Positions 1 to 8,136 are shown, numbered from the stretch's first letter. The stretch is DNA of 64,000 bases from Acidovorax benzenivorans (GCF_028680575.1 NZ_JAPCKI010000019.1:39924-103923), one strand, 5' to 3'. Numbers and translations are program-made. The notes: generated by a model not told the origin, from the letters alone.

Positions 1-109
1 CAGCGTCGCCTTGACGGATTGGAAAATCAACCGCGTAAAACCGAGTATGGCATGCATCCACCCCCCCTCGGATTCGGTGGTTTAGGTGGTTTGGGGCCAT
101 GAGGTGTGC

Positions 110-141
110 GAGCCAGCAACGCGCTCCCCCGCTGCTGGCTC
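110..141 (-). terminator. stem-loop after the ZnuD-like receptor gene
   Basis: A perfect 9-bp inverted repeat (GAGCCAGCA / TGCTGGCTC) with a 14-nt loop lies 26 bases beyond the stop codon of the minus-strand TonB receptor gene. No clear U-tract follows on the minus strand, so it may be a weak terminator or only an mRNA 3'-end stabiliser. I see no gene in bases 1-166. Confidence 0.4.
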
Positions 142-166
142 ACTCACATCACGACGGCATCACCCG

Positions 167-2278
167 TCAGAACGCCACCTTCACACCCACCGTCAGGTTG
201 CGACCCATCAGCGGCGCAGCGTTCTTGATGAACGAGGTGTGCGCGTACGCCAGGCGGTCTGTCAGGTTGTTGGCCTTCAGGTACACCTGCCACGGCGTGC
301 CGCTGCTGAACTGGCCGTTGTAGCTGACGCCCAGGTTCAGCATGCCGTAGCCGGGCGTGGCGGTTTCAAAGTCGGCCACTCGGCCCTGGCGCGCCACCTG
401 CACCCATTCCACCTGCCCTTCCCAAGCCTGCCAGTTGGCGTCCAGCCGCACGCCAGCGCGGGTGGCCGGGATGCGCGGCAGAAGGCCACCACCGTCGAGC
501 TTGGCGCGCACGGTGTCGCCAAACAGCGTGACGCCCAGATTGCGCGTCAAGCGCTGGCGCACCTGGCCTTCGATGCCGGTGAAGGTGGCGTCGGCCTGGC
601 TGTACTGCAGCAGCTGCAGGCCTTCGACTTCATCGAGCGTGCGGCCGTAGATGTAGTTGTTGATGCGGTTGCGGAAGACACTGACGCCAAAGGTGGTGTC
701 GCCGCTGGTCTTCTTCAGGCTCACATCGATGTTCTGCGAGATTTCGGAGCGCAGGTCGGCATTGCCGCGTTCGTAAGTGCTGGTGGCCATGTGCAGGCCC
801 TGGGCGTACAGCTCTTCGGCCGACGGCGCGCGGCTGGCGCGGGTGAACGAGGTGCCCACCTGGTAGCCCGGCGTGAACTTCCACACCGCGCCCAGCGATG
901 CCGACGTGCCGTTGTGGCTGCGCTCGATGCCGCTGGTCTGGGCCTCGGCCGTCTGGCGGTCGTGGCGCAGGGCTGCTTCAAAGCGCCAGTCGTTCCAGCG
1001 GTACTCCTCCAGCACGAACAGGCCCGTCTTGCGGGTCACGGTGGGCTGCACATAGGCCTCCTCACCCTCGGCGCTGAACTTGCGCTGCGATGTCTGCAGG
1101 CCAATCACGCCCTTGAAGCCACCGATGGGCTCGTGCTGCAGCTCGACGCGCGTGTCGTAGGCCTTGTTCTTGAAGGTGGTGCTGATGGCGCCGTCTTCGA
1201 CCTCGTCGTGTTGGTAGTCGGTGACACCCGCGCGCAGCCGCAGTGCCGAGAAGCCCGCAAACGGGTTGCGCAGCTCGCCCCGCACGTCAAAGCGTTCGCT
1301 GCGCAAGTCCACCACCGGCACATCGCCTGCTGCGGCGTCGTGGTCATGGCCGTCGGCTTCGTCGTCCGCGTGGGCACCGCAGTGCAGATGGTCGCCATGG
1401 GTGTGGCAGCCTTCAAAGCTGTGGTTGTGGCCGGGCAGACCGTATTTGGCGGTCTGGCGGGTGTAGGCCGCGCCCAGGTAGCCCTGGTCACCCACCCACG
1501 ACAGGCCCACGCTGCCGGTGTCGGTGCGGTTGAAGCTGCCCAGCACCTTGCTGCCGCCCGACCAGCCCTTGCCCACGCGGTAGTCACCTGCATCCCGCGC
1601 CACGCCCTCCACATGCACGGCCAGGTTACCCGCCCCGCCCGTCAGCGAAAAGGCCCCGGCGCCCTCGCCCGCCCCGGAGTTGGCACGCAGCTCGGCACTG
1701 CCTTCGTAACCCTTTTGCGGGATGGCGGTGGGCACCTTGCCGTCCAGCACGTTGACCACCCCGCCCACGGCGCCATTGCCATAGACCAGGGCCGAGGGGC
1801 CGCGCAGCACCTCGATCTGCGTGGCCAGCAGCGGCTCGGACACCACGGCGTGGTCGGGGCTGATGGTGGAGGCGTCGTGCAGCTCGGCGCCGTCGCTCAG
1901 CACCTTGACGCGCGGGCCGTCCATGCCGCGGATGATGGGCCGGCTGGCACCGGCGCCAAAGTGGCTGCTGGTGATGCCGGGCTCGCTGTTCAGCGTTTCG
2001 CCCAGCGTGGCCTCGCGGCGACGCACCAGTTCATCGCCTTCGAGCACGGTGGCGGGGGTGGTCATGTCGCTGGCGCCCAGCTGCAAGCCGCTGGCAGACA
2101 CGGTGACAGGAGGCAGACTGGGTGCGGCGTCGGTGGCCGCAGCGGCCGTCGGCGCGGTCTGAGCCTGGGTGGCAACGCCGGTGCCAGACAGCGCCAGCAG
2201 AGTCGCCAGGGCCACGGGGTGGAGCGCCGGGCGGGTGCGGCGGGTGGCAAAGCGGTGGGCAGAATAAGTGTGGGTCAT
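167..2278 (-). CDS. znuD: TonB-dependent outer-membrane receptor, ZnuD-like (zinc uptake)
   Basis: A full-length TonB-dependent receptor (about 703 aa) that would bring a metal through the outer membrane using TonB energy. It has a signal peptide (hydrophobic ALATLLALSG, then ATQAQ), a plug domain in roughly the first 200 residues (GITSSHF and RPIIRGMDGPR motifs) and a barrel ending in the terminal Phe typical of these proteins. A loop encoded by about 1325-1430 is very rich in His, with Cys and Asp, as in the zinc receptor ZnuD; the zinc assignment is inferred from this loop and from the zur gene heading the same gene string. The ATG at 2278 was chosen because it sits just before the signal peptide; an ATG at 2299 is also in frame, and neither has a good ribosome site. 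The 315 bases upstream hold no gene but contain a hairpin and a repeat copy, so this gene may be partly uncoupled from the genes before it. Confidence 0.85.
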   Translation of the reverse strand: MTHTYSAHRFATRRTRPALHPVALATLLALSGTGVATQAQTAPTAAAATDAAPSLPPVTVSASGLQLGASDMTTPATVLEGDELVRRREATLGETLNSEPGITSSHFGAGASRPIIRGMDGPRVKVLSDGAELHDASTISPDHAVVSEPLLATQIEVLRGPSALVYGNGAVGGVVNVLDGKVPTAIPQKGYEGSAELRANSGAGEGAGAFSLTGGAGNLAVHVEGVARDAGDYRVGKGWSGGSKVLGSFNRTDTGSVGLSWVGDQGYLGAAYTRQTAKYGLPGHNHSFEGCHTHGDHLHCGAHADDEADGHDHDAAAGDVPVVDLRSERFDVRGELRNPFAGFSALRLRAGVTDYQHDEVEDGAISTTFKNKAYDTRVELQHEPIGGFKGVIGLQTSQRKFSAEGEEAYVQPTVTRKTGLFVLEEYRWNDWRFEAALRHDRQTAEAQTSGIERSHNGTSASLGAVWKFTPGYQVGTSFTRASRAPSAEELYAQGLHMATSTYERGNADLRSEISQNIDVSLKKTSGDTTFGVSVFRNRINNYIYGRTLDEVEGLQLLQYSQADATFTGIEGQVRQRLTRNLGVTLFGDTVRAKLDGGGLLPRIPATRAGVRLDANWQAWEGQVEWVQVARQGRVADFETATPGYGMLNLGVSYNGQFSSGTPWQVYLKANNLTDRLAYAHTSFIKNAAPLMGRNLTVGVKVAF

Positions 2279-2338
2279 GGTGGCTTGCAACAGGGGCATG
2301 CGCTGCGCTGGCGGTGCCAGACGCGCCTGCGCATGCGG

Positions 2339-2360
2339 CCTCGCGCCTTAGAGCGCGAGG
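2339..2360 (-). other. 8-bp hairpin in the leader of the receptor gene
   Basis: CCTCGCGC and GCGCGAGG are perfect inverted repeats with a 6-base loop. They lie 61 bases before the chosen start of the TonB receptor gene and directly beside a copy of the dispersed palindromic element. It could act on read-through or leader structure; no function is shown. Confidence 0.4.
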
Positions 2361-2423
2361 TTTTGAATAAAAAGTGCCTCAGGCGCAAGTACGATATGCG
2401 CCGAAAGCTATGAAAACAGGAGC
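2361..2423 (+). repeat. dispersed palindromic element, copy 1 (orientation A)
   Basis: It starts TTTTGAAT, has inner hairpin arms GGCGCA (2382-2387) and TGCGCC (2397-2402), and ends GCTATGAAAA. Other copies carry AGCGCTT/AAGCGCT arms, so both arms have changed together here and pairing is kept. It lies in the gap between the DUF2946-like gene and the TonB receptor gene. Bases 2424-2593 hold nothing else I can support. Confidence 0.65.
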
Positions 2424-2593
2424 AAAAAAGGCGCGCAGCCTATGCACCTGCCAAGAAACGCCCCACTCGGCGTGCATGCCACGGCCCATGCCAGCGGGCA
2501 CGGCCCCTAAGACACGACGCTACCGTGTCACCCTGCAAGGCAAAACGGCGGCGGAGCCAGCGAAAAAGATGGGGGCAGGAGGTGCGCTGCGCG

Positions 2594-3073
2594 TCAGACC
2601 ACGGGCGGGCCGCGCGCGTGGAACAGCGCAATGTGTGGTGTATTCGCCCGCCCTGCGGCATGCGCGGGTGGCGACAGCGGCGCCTGGGCCGCTGGCAGCG
2701 CCAGCGGGGCGCCCTGCAAGGCATCGCCCAGCGCGAGCTGGTCGAGCAACAGACAGTCCACCGGCGCGTGGTGGGCCAGCACATAAGACAGCCACAGACC
2801 GTGGTCAGGTGTGGCAGCGGGCCACACGGCTTCTGCCGATACCACAGATACCGCTGCCTGCTGCGTGGGCAGCGAAGATGGCGCGGCCAGCAACCCGGCA
2901 TGCGCCTGGTCCAGCGCGCCCCCGTGCACCACCTGGTGCAGCCGCCCCAGCGTGGGCACCACCACCAGGGCCATCAGCAACCACACCAACGCCACGCGCT
3001 GCGCCACCGCGCCGCGCAGGGCGGCAGACGGCAGGATCAGGGGGCGGGGGACAGTGCGGGTCACGTCAAGCAA
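2594..3073 (-). CDS. DUF2946-like small exported or membrane protein
   Basis: About 159 aa. There is one hydrophobic segment near the N-terminus (VALVWLLMALVVVPTL), then LHQVVHG, a region with HH and DC, the phrase LLLDQLALGDAL, and a C-terminus ending ARGPP. This pattern matches what I recall of DUF2946 proteins, which often accompany TonB metal receptors; their biochemistry is not established. It lies between the DUF3299 gene and the ZnuD-like gene, so a role in metal handling in the envelope is an inference. The start is uncertain: the reading frame opens at a TTG (3073), with a GTG at 3064, and neither has a good ribosome site. Confidence 0.6.
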   Translation of the reverse strand: MLDVTRTVPRPLILPSAALRGAVAQRVALVWLLMALVVVPTLGRLHQVVHGGALDQAHAGLLAAPSSLPTQQAAVSVVSAEAVWPAATPDHGLWLSYVLAHHAPVDCLLLDQLALGDALQGAPLALPAAQAPLSPPAHAAGRANTPHIALFHARGPPVV

Positions 3074-3121
3074 AAGGCCAAAGAGGTTACGGCAAGGGCT
3101 ACGGCGGCAAAAAGCGGTGGA

Positions 3122-3766
3122 TTATTTCACCGGCACCGCGTCCACCACGCGGTAATACAGGCCATATGGGTCATTGGGGAGCACGGTGAACTTGCCTTCC
3201 ACCACCACGGGCTCCAGCGAATAGCGCACGGGTGTCTTGGCTTTCACCTCGACCATGCTCTCGGGCCCGCCCGGCGTGCAGAACGAGCAGGTCAGCGGCA
3301 CCGAGGTAAGGATGAAGTGCGTCTGCGTCGGCTTGGCATCCAGCGGAACCATGAAGCCCTGGATGCGCTGCGTGGTTTTGTCCATGCCCTTTTGGGCGTC
3401 GTTGAACACGGGCAGGATGCCGTCCTTGGTCGTCTTTTTGCTCAGGTCGGTCAGCGCAGACCATGGCACCACGTCGTTGCGCTGGGGCAGCGGGGCAATC
3501 GGGCTGTTGGGGCTGTGGTAGCCCGCACCGCTACCCGATGCACTGCCCGATGGCACGACGGTGCCAGCGCCCGCAGGCAGGGGCGACGACAGCACCGGCG
3601 CTGCGGCCGCGCCTTCCTTGGCGCGCTCAAAAGCACCCGGTGCGGGCTTGGTGGCGCCGCCCTGCTGCGCCTGCACACCGCCCGCCAGGGCTACTAGCGA
3701 GGCAGCCAGGCAAGCCAGGCGGATCACCCGGCCGGGGATGGGCATGGGGTTCAACGAGCAGGACAT
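3122..3766 (-). CDS. DUF3299 family exported protein of the zur operon
   Basis: 214 aa. An N-terminal signal sequence (LACLAASLVALAGGVQAQ) is followed by a low-complexity Pro/Ser/Gly linker to about residue 90, then the conserved DUF3299 core: VPWSALTDL, IQGFMVPLD, FILTSVPLTCSFCTPGGPES with its two Cys, and PNDPYGLYYRVVDA. In Pseudomonas aeruginosa a DUF3299 protein is encoded with an ABC transporter in a zinc-repressed operon (PA4063-PA4066), so a periplasmic zinc-binding or delivery role is plausible here. The ATG at 3766 has a GGAG site about 9 bases upstream. It follows the small His/Cys protein gene by 68 bases. Confidence 0.8.
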   Translation of the reverse strand: MSCSLNPMPIPGRVIRLACLAASLVALAGGVQAQQGGATKPAPGAFERAKEGAAAAPVLSSPLPAGAGTVVPSGSASGSGAGYHSPNSPIAPLPQRNDVVPWSALTDLSKKTTKDGILPVFNDAQKGMDKTTQRIQGFMVPLDAKPTQTHFILTSVPLTCSFCTPGGPESMVEVKAKTPVRYSLEPVVVEGKFTVLPNDPYGLYYRVVDAVPVK

Positions 3767-3834
3767 GGTGGGTACTCCGGGCTAACAGCCATCTAAAAAG
3801 AAACAGGAGTTCAGAAGGTGTCGGTCACACCGTC

Positions 3835-4086
3835 TTAGTGCGCGTGTTTCATGCCGCAGTATTTTCCAATGGCCAAGCTCTTGCACGCCGCCTGCAGGTC
3901 TTTCTGGCACTGGTCGTGTCCCTTGCCGGACTCCAGGCACTTGGCGGCAGCCTCGTGGGCGGCAGCCATGGCACGGTGGCGGGCGACGTCTTCCTGGGTG
4001 TCCTTGTCGTTGTGGGCTTGCGCGTGTGCCAGCACACCGGCGAGCAGCATGGGGGCCAGGGAGAGAGCAGCGAAAAGTTTTTTCAT
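3835..4086 (-). CDS. small His/Cys-rich periplasmic protein
   Basis: 83 aa with a clear signal peptide (MKKLFAALSLAPMLLAGVLAHAQA). The mature part of about 60 residues is helical-looking and carries four Cys and several His, ending KYCGMKHAH. No family was recognised. Its place between the FtsX-like permease and the DUF3299 protein, and its metal-ligand composition, suggest a periplasmic metal carrier, perhaps standing in for the DUF2796 protein of the Pseudomonas zinc operon; that is inference. A GAAAG site precedes the ATG. Confidence 0.7.
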   Translation of the reverse strand: MKKLFAALSLAPMLLAGVLAHAQAHNDKDTQEDVARHRAMAAAHEAAAKCLESGKGHDQCQKDLQAACKSLAIGKYCGMKHAH

Positions 4087-4146
4087 GGCAAGACTTTCAA
4101 GTGGAGTAGGTAGAGGGTTGACGAAGGTCAGAACTCGGTGGCTGCA

Positions 4147-5385
4147 TCAGGGCTGGCTCAACAAGTCAGCCACGTCGGTGCGGTAGGCCTGCATCGCAGG
4201 CAGCAGCGCCGCCAGCGCCGCCACGCCTGCGGCCAGCAGCGGTACGCCCGCCTCTGCGGGTAGCCAGATCCAGCCCGTGACGGGCAACAAGCCCTGCGCC
4301 TGCAATGCCCAGCCCAGGCCCTGCGCCAGGCCGTGGCCCAGCAGCAAGCCCAATATGGACGCGAGCGCAGCCAGCCACAGCGCCTCCCACAGCACCAGCC
4401 CGGCCACGCGCCCCGGCGGCGCGCCCAGCATGCGCAGCATGGCCAGGTCGGCCCGGCGCTCGCGCACGGCGTTCCACAGCGCGATGAACACGCTGAGCGC
4501 GGCCACGGCCAGCAGCACTCCGCCAAAGGCACGCAGCACATCGGCGCCCACGCCCAGCAGGCGCAGCAGGCGGGTGACCTCAATGGCAGGCGCAGCCGCC
4601 TGCATCGACGTGCCCCCGTTGATCAGGCGCGGCAGCGTGACGGCGGCCATGGGCGTGCGGTAGCGCACCAGGGCCACGGTCACCTCGCGCTCTTCTTTCA
4701 ATATCTCCAGGTCCTCGGCATCGTTGGCCGTGGCGGTCTCGTGCACCATCCAGACGGATTCGGTGCTGGTCAGGATCAATCGGTCCAGCACGCAGCCACA
4801 GGGCGCGAGCACGCCGCTCACGCGGTAGGGGTGACCGCCGTGCGCGTGCCCTCCCCCGCCCAGACCGTGGTTGCCGATGAAGGCGGCGCCCACCAGCGGC
4901 GCGCCTGCATGGTCGGCTTTGACGATGCCACGCGCCACGCTGGCGCCCAGCACGGCATCCATGGGCTGCTGCCACAGGGTGCCTTCGGTCAGCGTGGCCT
5001 CGTAGTGCGCCGCGTAGTCGGGCGTGGTGCCTACGATGCGGTAGCCCTGGTAGCTGTCGCCCAGGCTCAGCGGAATCACCTGCGCCACCAGCGGGTTCTT
5101 CTGCAGGGTCAACACCTCTTGCAGCGGGATGTTGCCCGTGGGCACGTCGATGTGGAACACGCCTGCCAGGATCAACTGCAGCGGGCTGCCCTTGGCGCCC
5201 ACCACCAGGTCGATGCCAGCGAGGTCGCGCTCAAACGCCTTGTCGAGCTGCGTGGCCACCAGCAGCACCAACGTGATGGCGGCCAAGCCCAGGGTGAGCA
5301 CCAACAGGTTGAGCACGGCCGCCAAGGGCCGGGACCACAGGTAGCGCCACGACAGGCGGGCGAGTTTGAATACTCCTGAATTCAT
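4147..5385 (-). CDS. ABC transporter permease, FtsX/MacB-type
   Basis: 412 aa with the layout of FtsX-like permeases: one N-terminal membrane segment (about 22-46), a large periplasmic domain, then three C-terminal membrane segments (about 290-405). The periplasmic domain contains a Gly/His loop, GGGGHAHGGHPY, and a CGC motif, both possible metal ligands. The start codon overlaps the ATPase stop codon by 4 bases, so the two are translationally coupled and form one transporter. Such permeases usually move substrates out of the inner membrane or power envelope proteins, not classical import. In this operon a role in zinc or other metal handling across the envelope is inferred. Confidence 0.85.
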   Translation of the reverse strand: MNSGVFKLARLSWRYLWSRPLAAVLNLLVLTLGLAAITLVLLVATQLDKAFERDLAGIDLVVGAKGSPLQLILAGVFHIDVPTGNIPLQEVLTLQKNPLVAQVIPLSLGDSYQGYRIVGTTPDYAAHYEATLTEGTLWQQPMDAVLGASVARGIVKADHAGAPLVGAAFIGNHGLGGGGHAHGGHPYRVSGVLAPCGCVLDRLILTSTESVWMVHETATANDAEDLEILKEEREVTVALVRYRTPMAAVTLPRLINGGTSMQAAAPAIEVTRLLRLLGVGADVLRAFGGVLLAVAALSVFIALWNAVRERRADLAMLRMLGAPPGRVAGLVLWEALWLAALASILGLLLGHGLAQGLGWALQAQGLLPVTGWIWLPAEAGVPLLAAGVAALAALLPAMQAYRTDVADLLSQP

Positions 5386-6065
5386 AGCTGCTCGCGCTTA
5401 TCCATCAAGCGCTGGGCGCCCATTTCATTCAAATCCAGCGTTTGCGCACCGGCCAGGGCTAATACCACGCGCTGGTCGTGCGTGGCAATCACCAGGCTGG
5501 CATCGCAGGCGGCGGCACTTTGCTGCAGCAGGGCCAGTGCATCGGCAGCGGCCTCGTCGTCCAGGCTGGCCGTGGGTTCGTCAGCCAGCAGCACCTGCGG
5601 CGCCAGCAACACGGCCCGCGCCAGCGCCACGCGCTGCGCCTGCCCGCCCGAGAGCTGGTGTGGCTTGCGCGCGGCCAGATTGGCCACGCCCACTTGTGCC
5701 AGCGCGCGGACTATTGAATCGTCGTCGCGCGGCAACCCGGCGGCAAAGTAGACCAGCGCCAGGTTGTCGGCAACGCTGAGCGCGCTGCTGAGGTACAACT
5801 TTTGCGGCAAAAAACCGATGGTGCGGGCGCGCCAGGCATCGATCTCGGCCCCGCGCTGCGTGCCCAGCTGCGTGCCCGCCACAAACAGGTCGCCCCCGCT
5901 GGCACCGCGCAAGCCTGCCATTAGCGCCAGCCACGTGGACTTGCCCGAGCCCGAGCGCCCGCGCAGCAGCAGCGTGCCGCCCTGGCGCAGATCCACATCG
6001 GGGAAGCGCAGCGGCGCGGCGCCACCGCTGACATAGATGTACGAAAGGCCTCGGGTGCGGATCAT
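5382..6065 (-). CDS. ABC transporter ATPase, LolD/MacB-type
   Basis: 227 aa ATP-binding subunit. Walker A GRSGSGKST is at residues 36-44, the signature LSGGQ at 138-142, and Walker B LLADEP at 159-164, followed by TASLDD. All ATPase motifs are intact. The size and motif spacing fit the LolD/MacB branch that pairs with FtsX-type permeases. It overlaps zur upstream and the permease downstream, each by 4 bases, so all three are co-translated. The last 20 or so residues are encoded by a copy of the dispersed palindromic element, so this C-terminal tail is probably a lineage-specific addition. Confidence 0.9.
   Translation of the reverse strand: MIRTRGLSYIYVSGGAAPLRFPDVDLRQGGTLLLRGRSGSGKSTWLALMAGLRGASGGDLFVAGTQLGTQRGAEIDAWRARTIGFLPQKLYLSSALSVADNLALVYFAAGLPRDDDSIVRALAQVGVANLAARKPHQLSGGQAQRVALARAVLLAPQVLLADEPTASLDDEAAADALALLQQSAAACDASLVIATHDQRVVLALAGAQTLDLNEMGAQRLMDKREQL
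5385..5443 (-). repeat. dispersed palindromic element, copy 2, inside the 3' end of the ATPase gene
   Basis: On the plus strand it reads ATAGCTGCTCGCGCTTAT, then CAAGCGCTGG, then CATTTCATTCAAA, matching the reverse of orientation A. The core arms are GCGCTT and AAGCGC. It covers about the last 20 codons of the ATPase (residues 208-227, LDLNEMGAQR and on) and ends at the permease start codon. Confidence 0.65.
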
Positions 6066-6544
6066 GCGGCCGCGCCCTCTGCGGGGTGCGCGCAGTCTGC
6101 ACAGCGCCCGTGGACCGCAATGTCTACCGCCAGGCCTTCATGCCCCGCCGTGGCCAGCGCCTGCAGCACCTGCTTGAGGGCGGTCTGCACCTTGGCAGAG
6201 CCCTGCGACAGGCGAAACTGGCGGTGGCAGTCGTCGCATTCAAAACGGGGGGCTACGCCCTCTTCGCCTTGCGGCGCCAGCGTGTACCGTGTCACGCGGG
6301 CTGCGTCCACTTGCTTGTGCAGCAGGCCGGCAGCGGCAAAACGATCGAGCAGGCGGTACACGGTGACTTTGTTGACGGGAGCACCTGCGGTTGCAAGGGC
6401 TGTCTCTACTTCTGGTTCGGTGAGTGCTGCGTCAGGACGGGCCTCATACAACTGCGCCAGCGCCCGCGTTGCGCGTGTGGCGCGCATGCCGGAGGGGAGC
6501 GTCCAGGGCTGGCCGGGTGGGGATGAAGAAGCTGGGGTGGGCAT
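6062..6544 (-). CDS. zur: Fur-family zinc uptake regulator Zur
   Basis: 160 aa. A winged-helix DNA-binding half (to about residue 95, with VNKVTVYRLLDRF) is followed by the dimerisation half with CDDCH at 103-107 and CADC at 148-151, the two Cys pairs that bind structural zinc in Zur and Fur proteins. The first gene of a seven-gene metal string is most simply its own regulator: in zinc-replete cells Zur would repress the operon. An inverted repeat 31 bases upstream of the start may be its operator. The gene could be another Fur-family member, but the neighbouring ZnuD-like receptor and DUF3299 protein favour Zur. Confidence 0.85.
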   Translation of the reverse strand: MPTPASSSPPGQPWTLPSGMRATRATRALAQLYEARPDAALTEPEVETALATAGAPVNKVTVYRLLDRFAAAGLLHKQVDAARVTRYTLAPQGEEGVAPRFECDDCHRQFRLSQGSAKVQTALKQVLQALATAGHEGLAVDIAVHGRCADCAHPAEGAAA

Positions 6545-6574
6545 GGGAGCCTGCGATGAGCGGGGGAAGGCTTG

Positions 6575-6595
6575 TAACGCAATTGGGTTGCATTA
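6575..6595. promoter_or_regulatory. candidate Zur operator before zur
   Basis: TAACGCAA, a 5-base spacer, then TTGCATTA forms a 21-bp inverted repeat with one mismatch per arm. Fur-family proteins bind AT-biased palindromes of about this size. It lies in the divergent region between zur and the lipoprotein gene. I found no second clear copy before the TonB receptor gene. Confidence 0.5.
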
Positions 6596-6750
6596 TGCCT
6601 TCGCATTGGCGGTTCCTATTCAAAAACCGGCGCCCAAGTGTGCCTGGAGGTCCCGCAGACGATCCCTCCCGAGGTTGGGTGGGCAAGCGTCGATTTTTAG
6701 AACAGCATCAGATAGCCACTCATCCATTGAAATTTATCGGTCTCGCGCGC

Positions 6751-7362
6751 ATGCATTTCCATCTTTCTCCATGGCGCAAAGCCATCTTCAGAATTTTTCG
6801 CTTCGCACGCCTGGGAGCAACTCTTTTCGTCCCATTGCTGGCAGGTTGCGCCACCACAGCCTTCGTACTGACACCAGCACCGCAGGAGCCTGTGTGCGAT
6901 CCAACGGCTACCGTGCTGGTGTTATGGACGACGCGATGGCGGCCCGATCAGAAAGATGTTGTGGAGCGTGAAAAAGCGGCAGAGGCGGGAATGAACCACT
7001 TCTTTCAGGACTCAGGCTGTTTCTCACGGCAAGAAATTCGCCATGTGAGCAGTCTCAACCCCGCTGCAGTTGCGTTTGGGCTGGAATCCGCCGGTGGCCG
7101 CTTTATGCGGGTCGTAACTATCGAAATTCGGGAGCTGGGGCCGGTGGTCAAGCTGCTCACGTCAGCGGCACTTGTCGAGGGCAGCACTGAGGTAGTCTTG
7201 CATGTCGGCGTTCACTCGCTGCAACCCGTGGGACAAGCGCGGGAGTTCTCAGTCAGCTGGCGCAACGGCGGTCCAGGGGTAGTCAAGGGCGTGGCCAGTC
7301 TTCCCAGCGATCTGAGTGCAGCGTTACGCGCCGGGTTACAACCGACGAACTTCCGGCGGTAG
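6751..7362 (+). CDS. predicted lipoprotein of unknown function
   Basis: 203 aa from the ATG at 6751. It begins with a basic region and a hydrophobic stretch ending in the lipobox LLAGC, so the mature protein should be acylated at that Cys and anchored in a membrane. The rest is a compact soluble domain with no motif I recognise. It is divergent from zur and shares that intergenic region, but a link to zinc control is unproven. Upstream in-frame codons exist without a ribosome site; this start was chosen because it places the signal sequence correctly. Confidence 0.7.
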   Translation: MHFHLSPWRKAIFRIFRFARLGATLFVPLLAGCATTAFVLTPAPQEPVCDPTATVLVLWTTRWRPDQKDVVEREKAAEAGMNHFFQDSGCFSRQEIRHVSSLNPAAVAFGLESAGGRFMRVVTIEIRELGPVVKLLTSAALVEGSTEVVLHVGVHSLQPVGQAREFSVSWRNGGPGVVKGVASLPSDLSAALRAGLQPTNFRR

Positions 7363-7497
7363 TTATCCAGAGCCTATCCCTGTCGAGCACACGGACGCAC
7401 AACGCAAACGTGATCAAACGAAGCCATCGCTCTTGAAACGCATGGCGCCGAACGCCTGAGGCACCTTTCTACGGCGCACTTGGTCCCGAATAGCGCG

Positions 7498-8034
7498 TTA
7501 CGCCTTCAGATACCGCGCAAACGTCCTCCTGAACTTCTCCACCTTCGGCCCCACCACAAACGCGCAGTACCCCGCGTTAGGGTGATTCGCAAAGTAATCC
7601 TGGTGGTACGCCTCGGCCGTGCTGTAGTTCGAGAGCGGCGTCACCTCGGTGGTGATGGGCGCGCCAAACAGCTTGTCTTGCGACATCTGGCGGACCATGG
7701 TGTTGGCAACCTCGCCATGCTCGGGGCTGTCGTAATAGATGCCGCTGCGGTACTGCGTGCCCACGTCATTGCCCTGGCGATTGAGGGTGGTCGGGTCGTG
7801 GGTGTGGAAGAAAATTTCCAGGATTTCTTCCAGGCTGATCTCGTCGGCATCAAACGTCAGGCGCACCACCTCGGCATGGCCGGTATCGCCCTGGCAGATC
7901 TGCTCGTAGCTGGGGTTGAGGGTGTGGCCGTTGGTGTAGCCGCTTTCCACGTCGGTGATGCCGCGCACGCGGTCGAACACAGCTTCGGTGCACCAGAAGC
8001 AGCCGCCGCCCAGGGTGATGGTTTGCAAAGTCAT
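7498..8034 (-). CDS. msrA: peptide methionine-S-sulfoxide reductase MsrA
   Basis: 178 aa, the usual length of a single-domain MsrA, which reduces the S epimer of methionine sulfoxide in oxidised proteins. The catalytic motif GCFWCTE is at residues 11-17 (Cys12 nucleophile). VESGYTNG and the GDTGHAEVV region, which bind substrate, are also intact. It is a stand-alone gene convergent with the lipoprotein gene; the 135 bases between them hold no clear terminator. Confidence 0.95.
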   Translation of the reverse strand: MTLQTITLGGGCFWCTEAVFDRVRGITDVESGYTNGHTLNPSYEQICQGDTGHAEVVRLTFDADEISLEEILEIFFHTHDPTTLNRQGNDVGTQYRSGIYYDSPEHGEVANTMVRQMSQDKLFGAPITTEVTPLSNYSTAEAYHQDYFANHPNAGYCAFVVGPKVEKFRRTFARYLKA

Positions 8035-8106
8035 GGGGTCCTCGGGTTCAAACGGAGACAGTGCATCGGATTATGAATTGACGCCCCATCCCGTGCTTGC
8101 TACATT

Positions 8107-8120
8107 ACTAACCGGTCAGT
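8107..8120. promoter_or_regulatory. candidate TetR operator of the RND efflux operon
   Basis: ACTAACCGGTCAGT is a 14-bp palindrome with one mismatched pair, centred on ACCGGT. It lies 17 bases before the TTG start of the tetR gene. Sites of this form are typical of TetR/AcrR-family regulators that control RND pumps, so autoregulation of the whole operon is likely. Confidence 0.6.
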
Positions 8121-8136
8121 CATTAACTCAAACGCC

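Noticed and set aside
86..2413. Long plus-strand open frame of 775 codons
   Set aside because: It is antisense to the TonB receptor gene, whose family motifs are unambiguous. High GC leaves long open frames on the opposite strand.
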